Shown: piece after piece, positions 6,353 through 15,943 of the stretch
Numbering within the stretch: the first letter of the stretch is position 1
Layout: each line of letters starts with the position of its first letter
Assembly: GCA_026988115.1 (NCBI GenBank)
Contig: JALSLV010000064.1
Coordinates: 1 to 52,446 of the forward strand
DNA: 52,446 nt
DNA from: Lysobacterales bacterium
GTDB lineage: Bacteria > Pseudomonadota > Gammaproteobacteria > Xanthomonadales > Marinicellaceae
Reading direction: 5' to 3'
The notes under the pieces: generated by a model
The model's input: the letters and a program-made list of their open reading frames with translations, nothing else
Database searches by the model: none
What the model was told of the DNA's origin: nothing
Made by a program: the position numbers and the translations under genes

Positions 6353-9286
6353 ATGAAAGTTTTTAAAATAATGATTTTATTGTCATTTTTAGCTAGTTTT
6401 AATGCTTTTTGTATCGTTGATTACGACATTGTCTATGTACGTCAAGTGCGTTTTGGCGATGATGTCAATACCACTTGGCCTGAAGTTTTTCATCCAGCAA
6501 AATTGGATGCTGGTGCTGATTTGGTGTTGTTGCATCCTGATGGCAGTGAAGAAATTTTAGTGGATTGCATGATATGCAGTGTCACTGATCCAGTTATTTC
6601 TTTTGATGCCCAATGGGTTTATTATAGCCTGTTTCATGATTTGACCCAAGTTAATACCCAACGCGGTAATTTGCCCTTGCTTGGTGCTGATATATTTAGG
6701 TTAAATTTAGCCACTCGCGAAATTCAACAACTCACTCACGGTGAATTTACTCCCAATACTGGCAATGGCAATTGGGATGAAAGTAATCCGCTTAATCCAT
6801 CGTCAGAATTTAATCGCTTAGGCTATGGTATCTTGAATTTAGGACCGATGCCCTTGCCCGATAATAAACTTGCATTCACCAGTAATCGCAATGGTTATGT
6901 CCCGACCAAAGGATTTACTAACCCTACCTTACAGTTATTTGTGATGGATATTGATGGAGAAAACATTCATGAAATAGCTCCTATGACATTGGGCTCGGCA
7001 TTACACCCGACTATATTAAATGATGGAAGACTGATGTTTTCCAGTTACGAATCTCAAGGTTTACGTGATTCCCGTATTTGGGGCATTTGGACAATTAACC
7101 CTGACGGTACAAATTGGGCACCTTTGGTTAGTGCTATGACTTCTCCAAATGCTTACCATTTCATGACCCAAAACTCCTCTGGTGAAGTTGTGGTTGATCA
7201 ATATTATAACCTCAATAACAATGGTTTTGGTGCGTTATTTGCCTTACCAGCAACTCCACCAGATTCTTCTATTCCTCCTTTTGGAAGTCCGCAATCCTCA
7301 TTAAATATATCAATTGATTATACTGGCAATTTTGGCCCATCCACATTCCGAGATTCATTTACACCGCAAGGCTACCATGCGATTACACCGATGACTCATC
7401 CTAGTGATTATGCAGCACCTTTATTTACTATTGGTGGCGATATAAACGGTCCGCGCGTGGGGAAATTCACCCACCCCTCCGCAACCACTAATAATGATTT
7501 GTTGGTGGTTTATACCCCAGGTCCAGCTAATGATTTAAATCGCCCATTACAGACTCCTTATTACGATGCTGGGATTTATGTCATTGAAAATAGCGTTCCC
7601 GTTTGGAGTCCAAATGAATTGATTTTAGTAAAAAATGATCCCAATTATAATGAAGCATGGCCCAGAGCCGTTGTACCTTGGTCAGCTATTCATGGGCAAG
7701 CAGAACCAGACAAAAAAACATGGCTAGCCAACGATGGCAGCATACATGAGCAATTGCCCGCAGGAACGCCTTATGGTTTGGTTGGCACCAGCAGTGTCTA
7801 TAAAAGAGACTCATTTCCTGGTAGAGGTGATAACAACTTTGATGGTTTAGATGCCTTTAATACATCAGAAAATGATAAAAGCAGTAACTGGAAGTGGCAA
7901 GGAGCCGATGCAGGAAAGTACAGCAACAGTGATATTTGGGCAATCCGAATCTTAGCAATGGAACCAATAACTGATAGGCGATATGGTCCACAAAACGCCC
8001 CTTCAAACCACGCGGGTGATTTTATTAGCCATGCCAATGAAAAGTTGCGAATTTTGGGAGAAATCCCGTTGCGAAAATTTGATATCCAGGGCAACCCAAT
8101 TTTAGATGACGAAGGCAATCCTGATACCAGCTTTTTAGCAAAAATTCCTGCCGACACGCCATTCACATTTCAAACCCTTGATAGAAATGGCATGGTGCTT
8201 AATGCTTCACAAACATGGCATCAAGTACGTCCTGGTGAATTACGTGCCGATTGTGGTGGTTGCCATGCCCATTCACAAATGCCATTGGATTTTTCCACCA
8301 CCCAAGCAGTTAGCGTCGATTACAGTGTTGTGGACTTAAGTACTTCAACGCCTTTAATTACCCGTGATGAATTAGGCAACAACGGTATTGATGATGTTGC
8401 CACGTCTGTAGTTGATGTAGAATTTTACCAAGATATTCGCCCTTTATTGCAATCCAAATGTATTAGTTGCCACAATGCTAGTCAGCAAGCTGGACAGTTG
8501 GTTCTTGATGATACGGCTATTATTACCGACAACAAACCCGGAGATTACGTGCGACTTGCCGCCGATAGTGCTGCCAATTATGGTTATGAGCCCGTAATAC
8601 CTAACAAAATTTGGCGACAAACCAATGCCAGTCGCTACATTCGTAAATTTCAAAGCCGCAGAAGTTTATTAATCTGGAAACTATTTGGGCAACGCCTTGA
8701 TGGCTGGACAAATGCCGACCACCCAACAGAAGCCATCCCAGGTGATGAAACCACATTGCCAAATGGTGCCAGTGCAAATACCGCAGATTTAGACTTTGTC
8801 GCCAGCAGTGCTCATCCAAGTGGAGGAATGCCCAGTTTAACCATGCAAGAAAAAATGACCTTTGCACGCTGGATAGACTTAGGTGCACCCTTGGATATTT
8901 CCCAAAGCAGAGGAACAAACCTTGGGTGGTTTATTGATAACATAAAGCCAACACTCACTATAAGCCAACCGCGACAAAATATTAATACCCAAGTTGTTGA
9001 TAAAATAATCTTTGCTTTAGCCGATGCCAATTCGGGTATTGATTTTGCTACACTATCGGTAACTGCAGATTTTACAGTTAATGGCAATGCGGCTAATACC
9101 GAATTAAACACGCTAGTGAGTCAAATAGGTACAGGGATTTATCAAATTTCATTTAATCAACCTCTACCAGTAGATTCAATTGAGAGGCATATCTTTATTG
9201 AAATAGTCGATAATCAGGGCAATGTAACTCGCACAAATTTGCGTTTTTATTCCTCTGATTTAATTTTTAAACATGGTTTTGAATAA
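6353..9286 (+). CDS. secreted diheme beta-propeller protein, hydrazine synthase alpha-like
   Basis: A 977-residue exported protein. A signal peptide spans about residues 1-21. It is followed by TolB/PD40-like propeller repeats (DPVISFDAQWVYYS, LAFTSNRNG, GRLMFSSYES), a middle region, and two c-type heme motifs: CGGCH at about 633 and CISCH at about 703. An Ig-like tail (PTLTISQPRQNIN...) precedes the C-terminal DLIFKHGFE. The order propeller then CxxCH pair is that of the HZS_alpha-like family. Outside anammox bacteria the function is unknown, so it should not be called hydrazine synthase. Start 6353 is preferred over the GTG at 6347 because GAGGTG lies at 6343. A paralogue lies convergently at 9484-12594. 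The protein is probably extracytoplasmic and redox-active. Confidence 0.8.
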   Translation: MKVFKIMILLSFLASFNAFCIVDYDIVYVRQVRFGDDVNTTWPEVFHPAKLDAGADLVLLHPDGSEEILVDCMICSVTDPVISFDAQWVYYSLFHDLTQVNTQRGNLPLLGADIFRLNLATREIQQLTHGEFTPNTGNGNWDESNPLNPSSEFNRLGYGILNLGPMPLPDNKLAFTSNRNGYVPTKGFTNPTLQLFVMDIDGENIHEIAPMTLGSALHPTILNDGRLMFSSYESQGLRDSRIWGIWTINPDGTNWAPLVSAMTSPNAYHFMTQNSSGEVVVDQYYNLNNNGFGALFALPATPPDSSIPPFGSPQSSLNISIDYTGNFGPSTFRDSFTPQGYHAITPMTHPSDYAAPLFTIGGDINGPRVGKFTHPSATTNNDLLVVYTPGPANDLNRPLQTPYYDAGIYVIENSVPVWSPNELILVKNDPNYNEAWPRAVVPWSAIHGQAEPDKKTWLANDGSIHEQLPAGTPYGLVGTSSVYKRDSFPGRGDNNFDGLDAFNTSENDKSSNWKWQGADAGKYSNSDIWAIRILAMEPITDRRYGPQNAPSNHAGDFISHANEKLRILGEIPLRKFDIQGNPILDDEGNPDTSFLAKIPADTPFTFQTLDRNGMVLNASQTWHQVRPGELRADCGGCHAHSQMPLDFSTTQAVSVDYSVVDLSTSTPLITRDELGNNGIDDVATSVVDVEFYQDIRPLLQSKCISCHNASQQAGQLVLDDTAIITDNKPGDYVRLAADSAANYGYEPVIPNKIWRQTNASRYIRKFQSRRSLLIWKLFGQRLDGWTNADHPTEAIPGDETTLPNGASANTADLDFVASSAHPSGGMPSLTMQEKMTFARWIDLGAPLDISQSRGTNLGWFIDNIKPTLTISQPRQNINTQVVDKIIFALADANSGIDFATLSVTADFTVNGNAANTELNTLVSQIGTGIYQISFNQPLPVDSIERHIFIEIVDNQGNVTRTNLRFYSSDLIFKHGFE

Positions 9287-9288
9287 CT

Positions 9289-9450
9289 CCAAATCCCGAT
9301 AGTGAAATCACAATCAGAGCACAAGTCCTTAATGCACCTAAGAAATTAACAAAAGGCTTAATCACCAATCAGGTGAATTTAGTTTTTGTTAATTCCTTAT
9401 GCACATCAACTGCTTGCTCGCTTTATTGCGATTCTATATCAGGATTTGGG
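9289..9450. repeat. MITE-like element, copy A
   Basis: A 162-base element with imperfect terminal inverted repeats. The left end CCAAATCCCGATAGTGAAAT and the right end ATTCTATATCAGGATTTGGG pair over about 25 bases. Internally it carries CACCAATCAGGTG and GCACAAGTCCTTAATGCACCT, which recur in inverted orientation in copies B and D. It fills the gap between two convergent genes, encodes nothing, and may also act as a terminator hairpin. Confidence 0.75.
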
Positions 9451-9483
9451 ATAACAGTAAACTCCTCTACTAAGTTTATTTAG

Positions 9484-12400
9484 TTATTCAAAACCTGTTT
9501 TAAAAATCAAATCCGTAGGAGGTGCTGCTAAAAACCAAGAAATATTTCTTGTAACTTCGGTGACATTACCAGTTAAGTCTTCAACACTTGCAAAAATCTT
9601 TGTTGATGGATTGTTAAGGCTTGTGCTTAATGCAATGGAAACAACACCTTCACTATTTGCATTGCCTGCAAGGTTAGAGATGCAATTGTCGTTGATATCT
9701 AATACGCAAACAACCAAACTGTTGGTGTTGATGCCACTGCCTAAATCTACTGTGCCGACTTTAAGATCGGTGACTTCATTGTTGTTAACCGTTGCTGCTA
9801 AATGCAATGTTGGCTTTTGTGTATCGAGCAATTCCAACTGTCCTCCTGCACTGCCTATGTCAATCCAGCGAGACAATAAGCCCAATTCATAGGGTGTAAT
9901 TGATGTCGGATGATCGGCACCGAAGTCTATATCTGTGGGGTCATCACTGTCTAATTTATTGTCTGTTCGTTGATTGGCAGCCTTCCAGTAAAGCAAACTT
10001 CCACGCGAGTTAAGCGCACGTATGTATTTAGTCAATTGTGGTCGCCTTAGGGTAAATCCATTACCCACATTGGTGACGACTTTTTTATTAGCTGGAACAC
10101 AATTTTGAAATAAATCTCGAACCAAACAACCCCAAGTTGTCGTTGTATCCAGTGTAAAACCCGTATTAAAAGCTGGAGGTATAGTGGGTCTATCTAAATC
10201 CAGTCCAGCCGCCGCACTCGCCCCACTGTGACAAGAGATGCAATGGTTGTCGAATATCGGTTGAATATCACGGTCATAAACCACTTGTAATCCATAGGTT
10301 GGAGTGCCTGCTGCATCACCTGTCGCTACGCCATTAACCGTATTTACGTTGTTGCCATTTAAGCCTGCCAATAAAGGGACTGTTCCTTCACCCAATTTTG
10401 GAATTGTATAATTGTTGGTGGCAGCAAAGGATTGCGGAAACTCTATTCGCGAAGGTTGTGAATGGACATGACAACCACCACAAGTTTTTTTCTCCCCTGG
10501 TCTAAGTTGTTGCCAAGTTTGATCGGTATTTAATGTACGACCATCGCAATCAATGCCTTGCATTAAATAAGGTGTATTGGCTGGAAATCGTACCAAGAAG
10601 CTGGTATCAAGATTGCCACTGGGGTCAGTAATCCTGTTACCGTTTGAATCTTTGTTGAGGACAGAAAACTCACCAAGTATTGCCACCCGTTCACCAGCGA
10701 CATTGGCAATATCCCTCCATGAATTGCTGCTTCTGTTGGGCATAACACCTAAGATGCGTACACCACACAAGTCATCATCGACATAATCAATAGTATCGGT
10801 TCCTTGATTATTGAACTGATGCTCCCCTACAAAAGTAATGCCATCTCTTGGGTGCGTTTCTCTATCGGTAATTGATGCCGCACCTAACAGCCCAAAAGGT
10901 GTTCCTGTCGTTAGTAAGCTATGTTGAGTCAAAGTATCCGCGCTTGGTATAAATACTGGATGAGTAACACCATGAATGGCTGAATAGGGAACCGCTGCCT
11001 TTGCCATAATTTCATGCCAATTTTTAGAATCTACAATAAGTTCTAAGTCATTTGGATGCTCATTAGGAATCGATGTTGCTTTATAGATGCCAATGTCACA
11101 GCCTGGGGAGTCAGTAATACCTAATTGTTCAATTAAAGACGCCATTAAATTTATAGCTGTTCCTTGTCCTGAACCAGATGTTAAAGGAGGAGTTATTAAT
11201 CCGAGATGGGAGAAAATACCATTGCCCATAACAGTGGTACAAGGGCCTTTGCCCCAAGAAAGCATAAGTTTATTATTAGGTAAACCTGCAGGATGACCAA
11301 CTTTACCCGCAAAAGGTAATGAATGGTCGGGATAATTTGGACTGGGTGCTGGTGTCGAGCCATTGCCTAATAACGGCATAAATTTTGCCATGTCATCACC
11401 ATTGGTTGCCCATGAAGCGAAATTTATTACATCTCTTGGAACGTAAATATCACCACGGTTTGTTGCGTCATTGGGATTAATACCCTCTTGACCTTCGGGT
11501 TCTTGCATAACGCCAACTAAAACACCTAAGCCGTTATTGTTAGCTCGATAATAATCAGCAAACCAAACCCTACTATCACTGGTTTGCCCAATAAAATGAG
11601 CAGCATTGTGGTCTTCACCAAATGAGCTATTTTGGTGGTCGCCGCTGTGTTGCCCATAAAAAGCAAAATTCTCAGCACCATCAGGTGATTGAATGTAAAT
11701 ATGGAACAAATTAGCAAGCGTGGTAAAAAAACCAGGAGAGCCATTGGTGTGTCGAAAAGGTAATCCACCAAAAATTTGCCAACTGGAATAGGCGAGCTGT
11801 CCATTTTTTAATAAAAAAGGGTGCTGTTCTTGTGATAAGGAATGATGACTGGATAAATCTAAATTACTACCAAATGGAAACAAATCCATTGCCCAAATAC
11901 GTGTTCCTTTACCACTACTACCCATACGCCAAACCGATGTATGGGTGTTGCCATCTCGTGTAGATGTAAAAGCAATACGGTTATCAGTCAGGTATGCAGG
12001 TCCTGAATCATAAATACCATTGACAAAAGGCATCGAAGTAATCGCACCGGTAGCAATGTCAACTTTGTGTAAATGAGCTCCAGTAGTATTAAGGTATAAG
12101 TTAGGAAACTCAACAAATGCGGCATTTGCAGAGTCAGCATTGGGGTTAATGACACGAGCATTAATATGACGTGATTTTGTGACAAGTGTGCCTTCAAAAA
12201 CCGAAAAAATCACAGTTTGCCCATCAAAAGAGATAGCTGGGTCAAGCGCCGCACAACTTTGAGAACCATTGGCTGGAGTTCCAAAAGCAGTAGAACAATT
12301 GTACAAAACTGTTTCAATGCCACTGGCATTGCGATAAATTAAATCACATGGTGCACTAAAGCCTCCAAAGAAATGCGAAACATCTGGTAATACATCATAA

Positions 12401-12594
12401 ATATCTAATCCACGCATATTAGTTCGAGTTTGCGTATTAGTTACACCATTGACAGTAACGTTACCAGTAATATCAATTGATCCTGTTGTACGCATGCATC
12501 GCGAATAAACGATTGGATCAATAGCGAAACTGACTAATGGCAAGCAAATGATGGTAAAGAAAAAGAGCATCTTTAGAGTCGGAATTGGGTTCAT
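9484..12594 (-). CDS. secreted diheme beta-propeller protein, hydrazine synthase alpha-like (paralogue)
   Basis: A 1036-residue paralogue of the 6353-9286 protein, transcribed towards it. A signal peptide covers about residues 1-24. Propeller-like repeats follow (DPAISFDGQTVIFSVFEG, RIAFTSTRDGNTH, GQLAYSSWQI). Heme motifs are CGGCH at about 705 and CISCH at about 785, 80 residues apart against 70 in the paralogue. An Ig-like segment ends in PTDLIFKTGFE. The shared phrases YSAIHG, LDTSFL and TWQQLRPGE show common descent and a conserved layout. The likely site is the periplasm or cell surface. Substrate and electron partner are unknown. Divergence is large, so this is an old duplication. Confidence 0.8.
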   Translation of the reverse strand: MNPIPTLKMLFFFTIICLPLVSFAIDPIVYSRCMRTTGSIDITGNVTVNGVTNTQTRTNMRGLDIYDVLPDVSHFFGGFSAPCDLIYRNASGIETVLYNCSTAFGTPANGSQSCAALDPAISFDGQTVIFSVFEGTLVTKSRHINARVINPNADSANAAFVEFPNLYLNTTGAHLHKVDIATGAITSMPFVNGIYDSGPAYLTDNRIAFTSTRDGNTHTSVWRMGSSGKGTRIWAMDLFPFGSNLDLSSHHSLSQEQHPFLLKNGQLAYSSWQIFGGLPFRHTNGSPGFFTTLANLFHIYIQSPDGAENFAFYGQHSGDHQNSSFGEDHNAAHFIGQTSDSRVWFADYYRANNNGLGVLVGVMQEPEGQEGINPNDATNRGDIYVPRDVINFASWATNGDDMAKFMPLLGNGSTPAPSPNYPDHSLPFAGKVGHPAGLPNNKLMLSWGKGPCTTVMGNGIFSHLGLITPPLTSGSGQGTAINLMASLIEQLGITDSPGCDIGIYKATSIPNEHPNDLELIVDSKNWHEIMAKAAVPYSAIHGVTHPVFIPSADTLTQHSLLTTGTPFGLLGAASITDRETHPRDGITFVGEHQFNNQGTDTIDYVDDDLCGVRILGVMPNRSSNSWRDIANVAGERVAILGEFSVLNKDSNGNRITDPSGNLDTSFLVRFPANTPYLMQGIDCDGRTLNTDQTWQQLRPGEKKTCGGCHVHSQPSRIEFPQSFAATNNYTIPKLGEGTVPLLAGLNGNNVNTVNGVATGDAAGTPTYGLQVVYDRDIQPIFDNHCISCHSGASAAAGLDLDRPTIPPAFNTGFTLDTTTTWGCLVRDLFQNCVPANKKVVTNVGNGFTLRRPQLTKYIRALNSRGSLLYWKAANQRTDNKLDSDDPTDIDFGADHPTSITPYELGLLSRWIDIGSAGGQLELLDTQKPTLHLAATVNNNEVTDLKVGTVDLGSGINTNSLVVCVLDINDNCISNLAGNANSEGVVSIALSTSLNNPSTKIFASVEDLTGNVTEVTRNISWFLAAPPTDLIFKTGFE

Positions 12595-12779
12595 AATTCA
12601 CCATAATAATGTAAATAATAGAGAATATTATCCTGATTAACATTTAATATTTGTGACTCAATTCACGTTGTTTCTACACCCTCCCATTTTTAAACTACCC
12701 TAAACTAAATATAAATCAATTAATCCAAAAAAACCATACACGATTGAGGTGGTTGAAGCAAGTTCATAAGATTTAACAC

Positions 12780-14174
12780 TTATAATTCAAATCCATTGGT
12801 AAAAATGATTTCTGCAAGTGATTTAATAGCTAAATTCAATACCCAGCCAGTATTGTTTCCAGAACCTGAGTATGCCCCTCGATAGGAGTTGTCAAAAACA
12901 TCACCATTAAAATCTTTATTCCAGTCGGTATAAGAATTTATAGTGCTCACATCAATAACACTGCCTGTAAGCTGGTTCTGCACAGGGTATAAATTCATTC
13001 CTGGCAAAGTTACAACCGGATTGGTGAGATAAATGCTGCCATTGGCAAAGCTATCAACAAAATTATCACTTTGAGTTCCTCCGACAAGTGGATTGGGCGA
13101 AAATACCGCATTTGCCAGTGTTATTTGTTGAAACCCTGAGAGTGGATTTGAAATTCTTAACCCCGTTCCATTTGTGACGACAGTGTTGTGAAAATACCTA
13201 ACACTTCTGGCGCCGCTGCCGTTGTGAGCTTGAACATAAGCACCAGCTCCGTAATTGTTGTAAAGTAAGTTGTTATAAAAAGATATATTGCCAGTGCCTT
13301 GAAACAAACCTTCGCTAACACTTGAGTTTTGATAAAAAAAGTTGCCATAAATATGATATTCATCATTGCTTCCTACGCCATTAATTGGGTAATGACCCAC
13401 TAATAAATTAGGTCGTGCAGCTCCTCCAGTTGAGGAATTTTGGACTTTGCTAAAAACATTGTGCCGTATAACGGTTGTGCCATTTGCAGGGGCTCCTAAA
13501 TTGGTTTGCCTTGAGTTTTGGTGTTTTATTTGCATGTTGTAGCCCGTGGTATTGGTCACCAGATTATATTCAACAAGCGAGTTTACAAAAGCTTTTTCCC
13601 CGTCTGAATTACCAAAATACATTCCTGTGCCTGCGGATGTTCCATCTGAATCTGTTATGGTATTATGCCGCACGACCCAGTTCCAAGCAGGGCATTTTGT
13701 GGATATTCCGACCGCTTGTTGGTTAACTCCATGATTTATAATATCAATGTATTCTAGGGTAATGTGGTGGGCATAAGTTGCATTGCCTTCGGCTTTTATA
13801 GCGTCGACAAACAATTCATTACCATTTATTAAAATATTGCGTATTACAACATAACTCGAATCTTTGATACTTACTGTATTGCAACAACTTCTAGCCGTAA
13901 ACTCAGCAATACCGACATCAGGGCCTTCAATAATTATACAGTTATGTTGACTTGCATTAAAATTGTGGATTGGTAGACCAACTGGATAGACTCCAGCACT
14001 GAGTTTTAATTTATCGCCTCCTTGTAGTGTGTTGAGTAAAGTAAGATAGTTTGTTGGATTTGCATTGATAACTTGTGTTACAACTGTGTTAGAACACCCT
14101 CCATACAATTCAACCAAGTTATCGGCATACGAAAAATTGGCATACAATAACAGCAACCATAAATATTTAATCAC
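12780..14174 (-). CDS. secreted right-handed beta-helix repeat protein with GFE tail
   Basis: A 464-residue protein. A signal peptide covers about residues 1-17 (IKYLWLLLLYANFSYA). A parallel beta-helix core follows, rich in Asn- and Gly-containing rungs such as YVVIRNILINGNELF, ITLEYIDIINHGVN and EYHIYGNFFYQN, as in NosD/pectate-lyase-like folds. The C-terminus is SLAEIIFTNGFEL, one residue longer than the GFE tail of its neighbours. Fourteen bases separate it from the upstream gene, so the two form an operon. Such helices bind or cut polysaccharide, but I see no catalytic signature that decides. Confidence 0.75.
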   Translation of the reverse strand: MIKYLWLLLLYANFSYADNLVELYGGCSNTVVTQVINANPTNYLTLLNTLQGGDKLKLSAGVYPVGLPIHNFNASQHNCIIIEGPDVGIAEFTARSCCNTVSIKDSSYVVIRNILINGNELFVDAIKAEGNATYAHHITLEYIDIINHGVNQQAVGISTKCPAWNWVVRHNTITDSDGTSAGTGMYFGNSDGEKAFVNSLVEYNLVTNTTGYNMQIKHQNSRQTNLGAPANGTTVIRHNVFSKVQNSSTGGAARPNLLVGHYPINGVGSNDEYHIYGNFFYQNSSVSEGLFQGTGNISFYNNLLYNNYGAGAYVQAHNGSGARSVRYFHNTVVTNGTGLRISNPLSGFQQITLANAVFSPNPLVGGTQSDNFVDSFANGSIYLTNPVVTLPGMNLYPVQNQLTGSVIDVSTINSYTDWNKDFNGDVFDNSYRGAYSGSGNNTGWVLNLAIKSLAEIIFTNGFEL

Positions 14175-14188
14175 AGTAAATCCTCATG

Positions 14189-15508
14189 CTATTCAAAACC
14201 ATTTTCAAAAATAATATCGGCGGGCTTAAATTCTTGTGCAATTGTCCAGCCAGAATTGCCAGCAGTATCGTAGCGATAAGCCCCAACATCAAGCGAGCCA
14301 ACTCTTGAGCTTAAATTAAAATCAATAGCGGCATTGTATTGGGCATCGGCGGTGTTGATTAAAGCGGAGCCCGCTTTAGGAAAGACGTCTTGCGGTAAGA
14401 CTCCGCTAAAGGAGGCGTTGCTGAAATCAGAGCTCAAGCTTCCCATATTATCAAAACCACTTGATACACCAATCAGGCTTCCTTGCCCAATATTGTTGGA
14501 AACGGTTAAGTCACTTAACGTTCCTGATGCTCGAATGGCAACGCCAGATTGTGAATACAAAGCATTATTGGCAATAGTAATGGGTCCAGAAATTGAGCTG
14601 ATGCGTATCACCGAACCATTAGTATTGAGAGCGGTGTTATGGGTGATTTCTAAATTGCTAGGCACACCATTTTGATGGGCTTGGCAATGTATGCCGTCAA
14701 ACGCCGCACCGAGAATAATATTATTGCGAATAATGGTATCTGCCGCACTTTGAATTGCATGATCGCCGCAGCCCCACATAACATTACCCTCAAGAATATT
14801 GGCAGCACCATTGCCAACAGTTGAATAGGTAATCAAACAAGGATAACCCGTGTCATGGATAACATTGTCGCGGATGACATTGTTATAACTGCCTTCCTTA
14901 AGTTCAATTCCATCACCTTGAGAAACCGATGAGCCATTGGTGTGGTGGATATAGTTGTTGGCAAATACACTATCAAAAACTTGACAACCATTATTATTGC
15001 AACCCAAATACATGCCTTCACCCGTGCCATTGGTGTGGTGAATGTGATTATGAGTGAAATTCAAACCTTGATACAGTTTGTTGTTGTCATTGGCAGTAAT
15101 GGCAGCATCACCAGTATCATGAATATGGTTATCAATTAGGCTTATAAAACTGGAGTTATTTACACGCAAACCACGAGAACCTCCACTAAACTCAATGCCT
15201 TTAAAAGTGACATAAGTGCTGTTCTCAATATCTACAATATTTTGGTTAGCATTGGGTCGATTGACATGCGGAGTATGACCCGCTTTTGCACGAATGATAC
15301 AAGGTAAAGCTGCTGTGCAGTTTAGCGTTACGCCAAAACGCAAAGTGACGGAATAAAGACCTGTGGTTAATTCTAAAATATCACCTGGTTGCAATGCATT
15401 AGTGGCAGTTATAATATTGTCGGTTGGACTAATTTCAAAGATAGTAGCCAAGCTTTTATTTGATTTAATGCCTAATAATAAGACCATTAGTAACAGTGTT
15501 TTCTTCAT
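14189..15508 (-). CDS. secreted right-handed beta-helix repeat protein with GFE tail
   Basis: A 439-residue protein with a signal peptide (residues about 1-21). Many rungs of a right-handed beta-helix follow (YVTFKGIEFSGGSRGLRV, FISLIDNHIHDTGDAAI, YNNVIRDNVIHDTGYP), with repeated N-x-I-H-D/H-T elements. It ends PADIIFENGFE. It is the promoter-proximal member of a pair with the gene at 12780-14174, and both share the SPTDNI/GDxLxLxxGxY opening of this fold. The role may be in polysaccharide binding or degradation at the surface. It diverges from the rtcB region upstream. Confidence 0.75.
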   Translation of the reverse strand: MKKTLLLMVLLLGIKSNKSLATIFEISPTDNIITATNALQPGDILELTTGLYSVTLRFGVTLNCTAALPCIIRAKAGHTPHVNRPNANQNIVDIENSTYVTFKGIEFSGGSRGLRVNNSSFISLIDNHIHDTGDAAITANDNNKLYQGLNFTHNHIHHTNGTGEGMYLGCNNNGCQVFDSVFANNYIHHTNGSSVSQGDGIELKEGSYNNVIRDNVIHDTGYPCLITYSTVGNGAANILEGNVMWGCGDHAIQSAADTIIRNNIILGAAFDGIHCQAHQNGVPSNLEITHNTALNTNGSVIRISSISGPITIANNALYSQSGVAIRASGTLSDLTVSNNIGQGSLIGVSSGFDNMGSLSSDFSNASFSGVLPQDVFPKAGSALINTADAQYNAAIDFNLSSRVGSLDVGAYRYDTAGNSGWTIAQEFKPADIIFENGFE

Positions 15509-15600
15509 AAAAATGACCTAAATTGTAAAAATCATCTACTTATTTTAGGTAAAAATAAGCACGAAACTGTGATGACTCTAGCAAACAAAGATAAAAAATA

Positions 15601-15631
15601 TTGACAAAGTTTCAATTATGCTTAAGATACT
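15601..15631 (+). promoter_or_regulatory. candidate sigma-70 promoter for the leader/rtcB unit
   Basis: A perfect -35 TTGACA lies at 15601-15606 and a weaker -10, GATACT, at 15626-15631. The spacer of 19 bases is longer than ideal. It lies 57 bases before the leader ORF. I saw no sigma-54 type -24/-12 pair, the kind that drives rtcB in enteric bacteria. Confidence 0.4.
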
Positions 15632-15687
15632 CACAAATTAAATCACCAATGATTTAAATCACACCACATTAATTTAGGAGGTAACAC

Positions 15688-15720
15688 ATGCAACACTTAC
15701 AAATGAGAACAAACACTTAA
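15688..15720 (+). CDS. short leader peptide, 10 codons
   Basis: An ATG preceded by an almost perfect ribosome site (AGGAGGT at 15676-15682, 5 bases before the ATG) opens MQHLQMRTNT and stops at 15718-15720. The stop codon lies in the first stem of the hairpin that follows. The strength of the ribosome site for so short an ORF, followed by mutually exclusive hairpins and a terminator, is the layout of a transcription-attenuation leader. There is no strong run of one regulatory codon. Confidence 0.5.
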   Translation: MQHLQMRTNT

Positions 15721-15823
15721 GCCTCCCAGCACATATATCTGGAAGGCTTGAAAAAGAATCGTGCCTTTCGGGAAAACTTTAAAAGTCAAAGCCTGAAATG
15801 CACATTTATTTCAGGCTTTTTTT
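15719..15823 (+). terminator. attenuator-like hairpin pair with intrinsic terminator
   Basis: Hairpin 1 pairs 15719-15729 (AAGCCTCCCAG) with 15739-15749 (CTGGAAGGCTT), with one mismatch. Hairpin 2 pairs 15788-15799 (AAAGCCTGAAAT) with 15808-15819 perfectly and runs into a T tract, making a strong intrinsic terminator. AGGCTT of hairpin 1 can instead pair with AAGCCT of hairpin 2, so the structures can be mutually exclusive. The unit ends 120 bases before rtcB. It could equally be the terminator of a small stand-alone transcript. Confidence 0.6.
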
Positions 15824-15845
15824 ATGCCTGAAGCTTTTCCTTTTT

Positions 15846-15913
15846 GTCATTCCCATGAAAATGGGAATCCAGTCTCTTTGAGCAATCTGGATTCCCGCAT
15901 TCGCGAGGATGAC
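15846..15913. repeat. GTCATTCCC...GGATGAC dispersed palindromic repeat
   Basis: A 68-base palindromic unit: GTCATTCCCATGAAAATGGG at the left, then CTGGATTCCCGCATTCGCGA and GGATGAC at the right. This is the widespread intergenic repeat that encodes the phrase RHSCxGRNL...DSRLRGNDE when read through. Related units lie at 17152 and, inside a gene, at 41073. This copy sits between the leader and rtcB. Confidence 0.7.
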
Positions 15914-15943
15914 AATCTGGATCAAATTTAAAGGAAAGCAGAT

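Noticed and set aside
8444-9111. Minus-strand frames opposite the first diheme protein
   Set aside because: They are antisense shadows of a well-supported coding region.
11526-12197. Several minus-strand frames of 69-92 residues
   Set aside because: They lie in other frames inside the 1036-residue diheme protein and look like shadows of its coding sequence.
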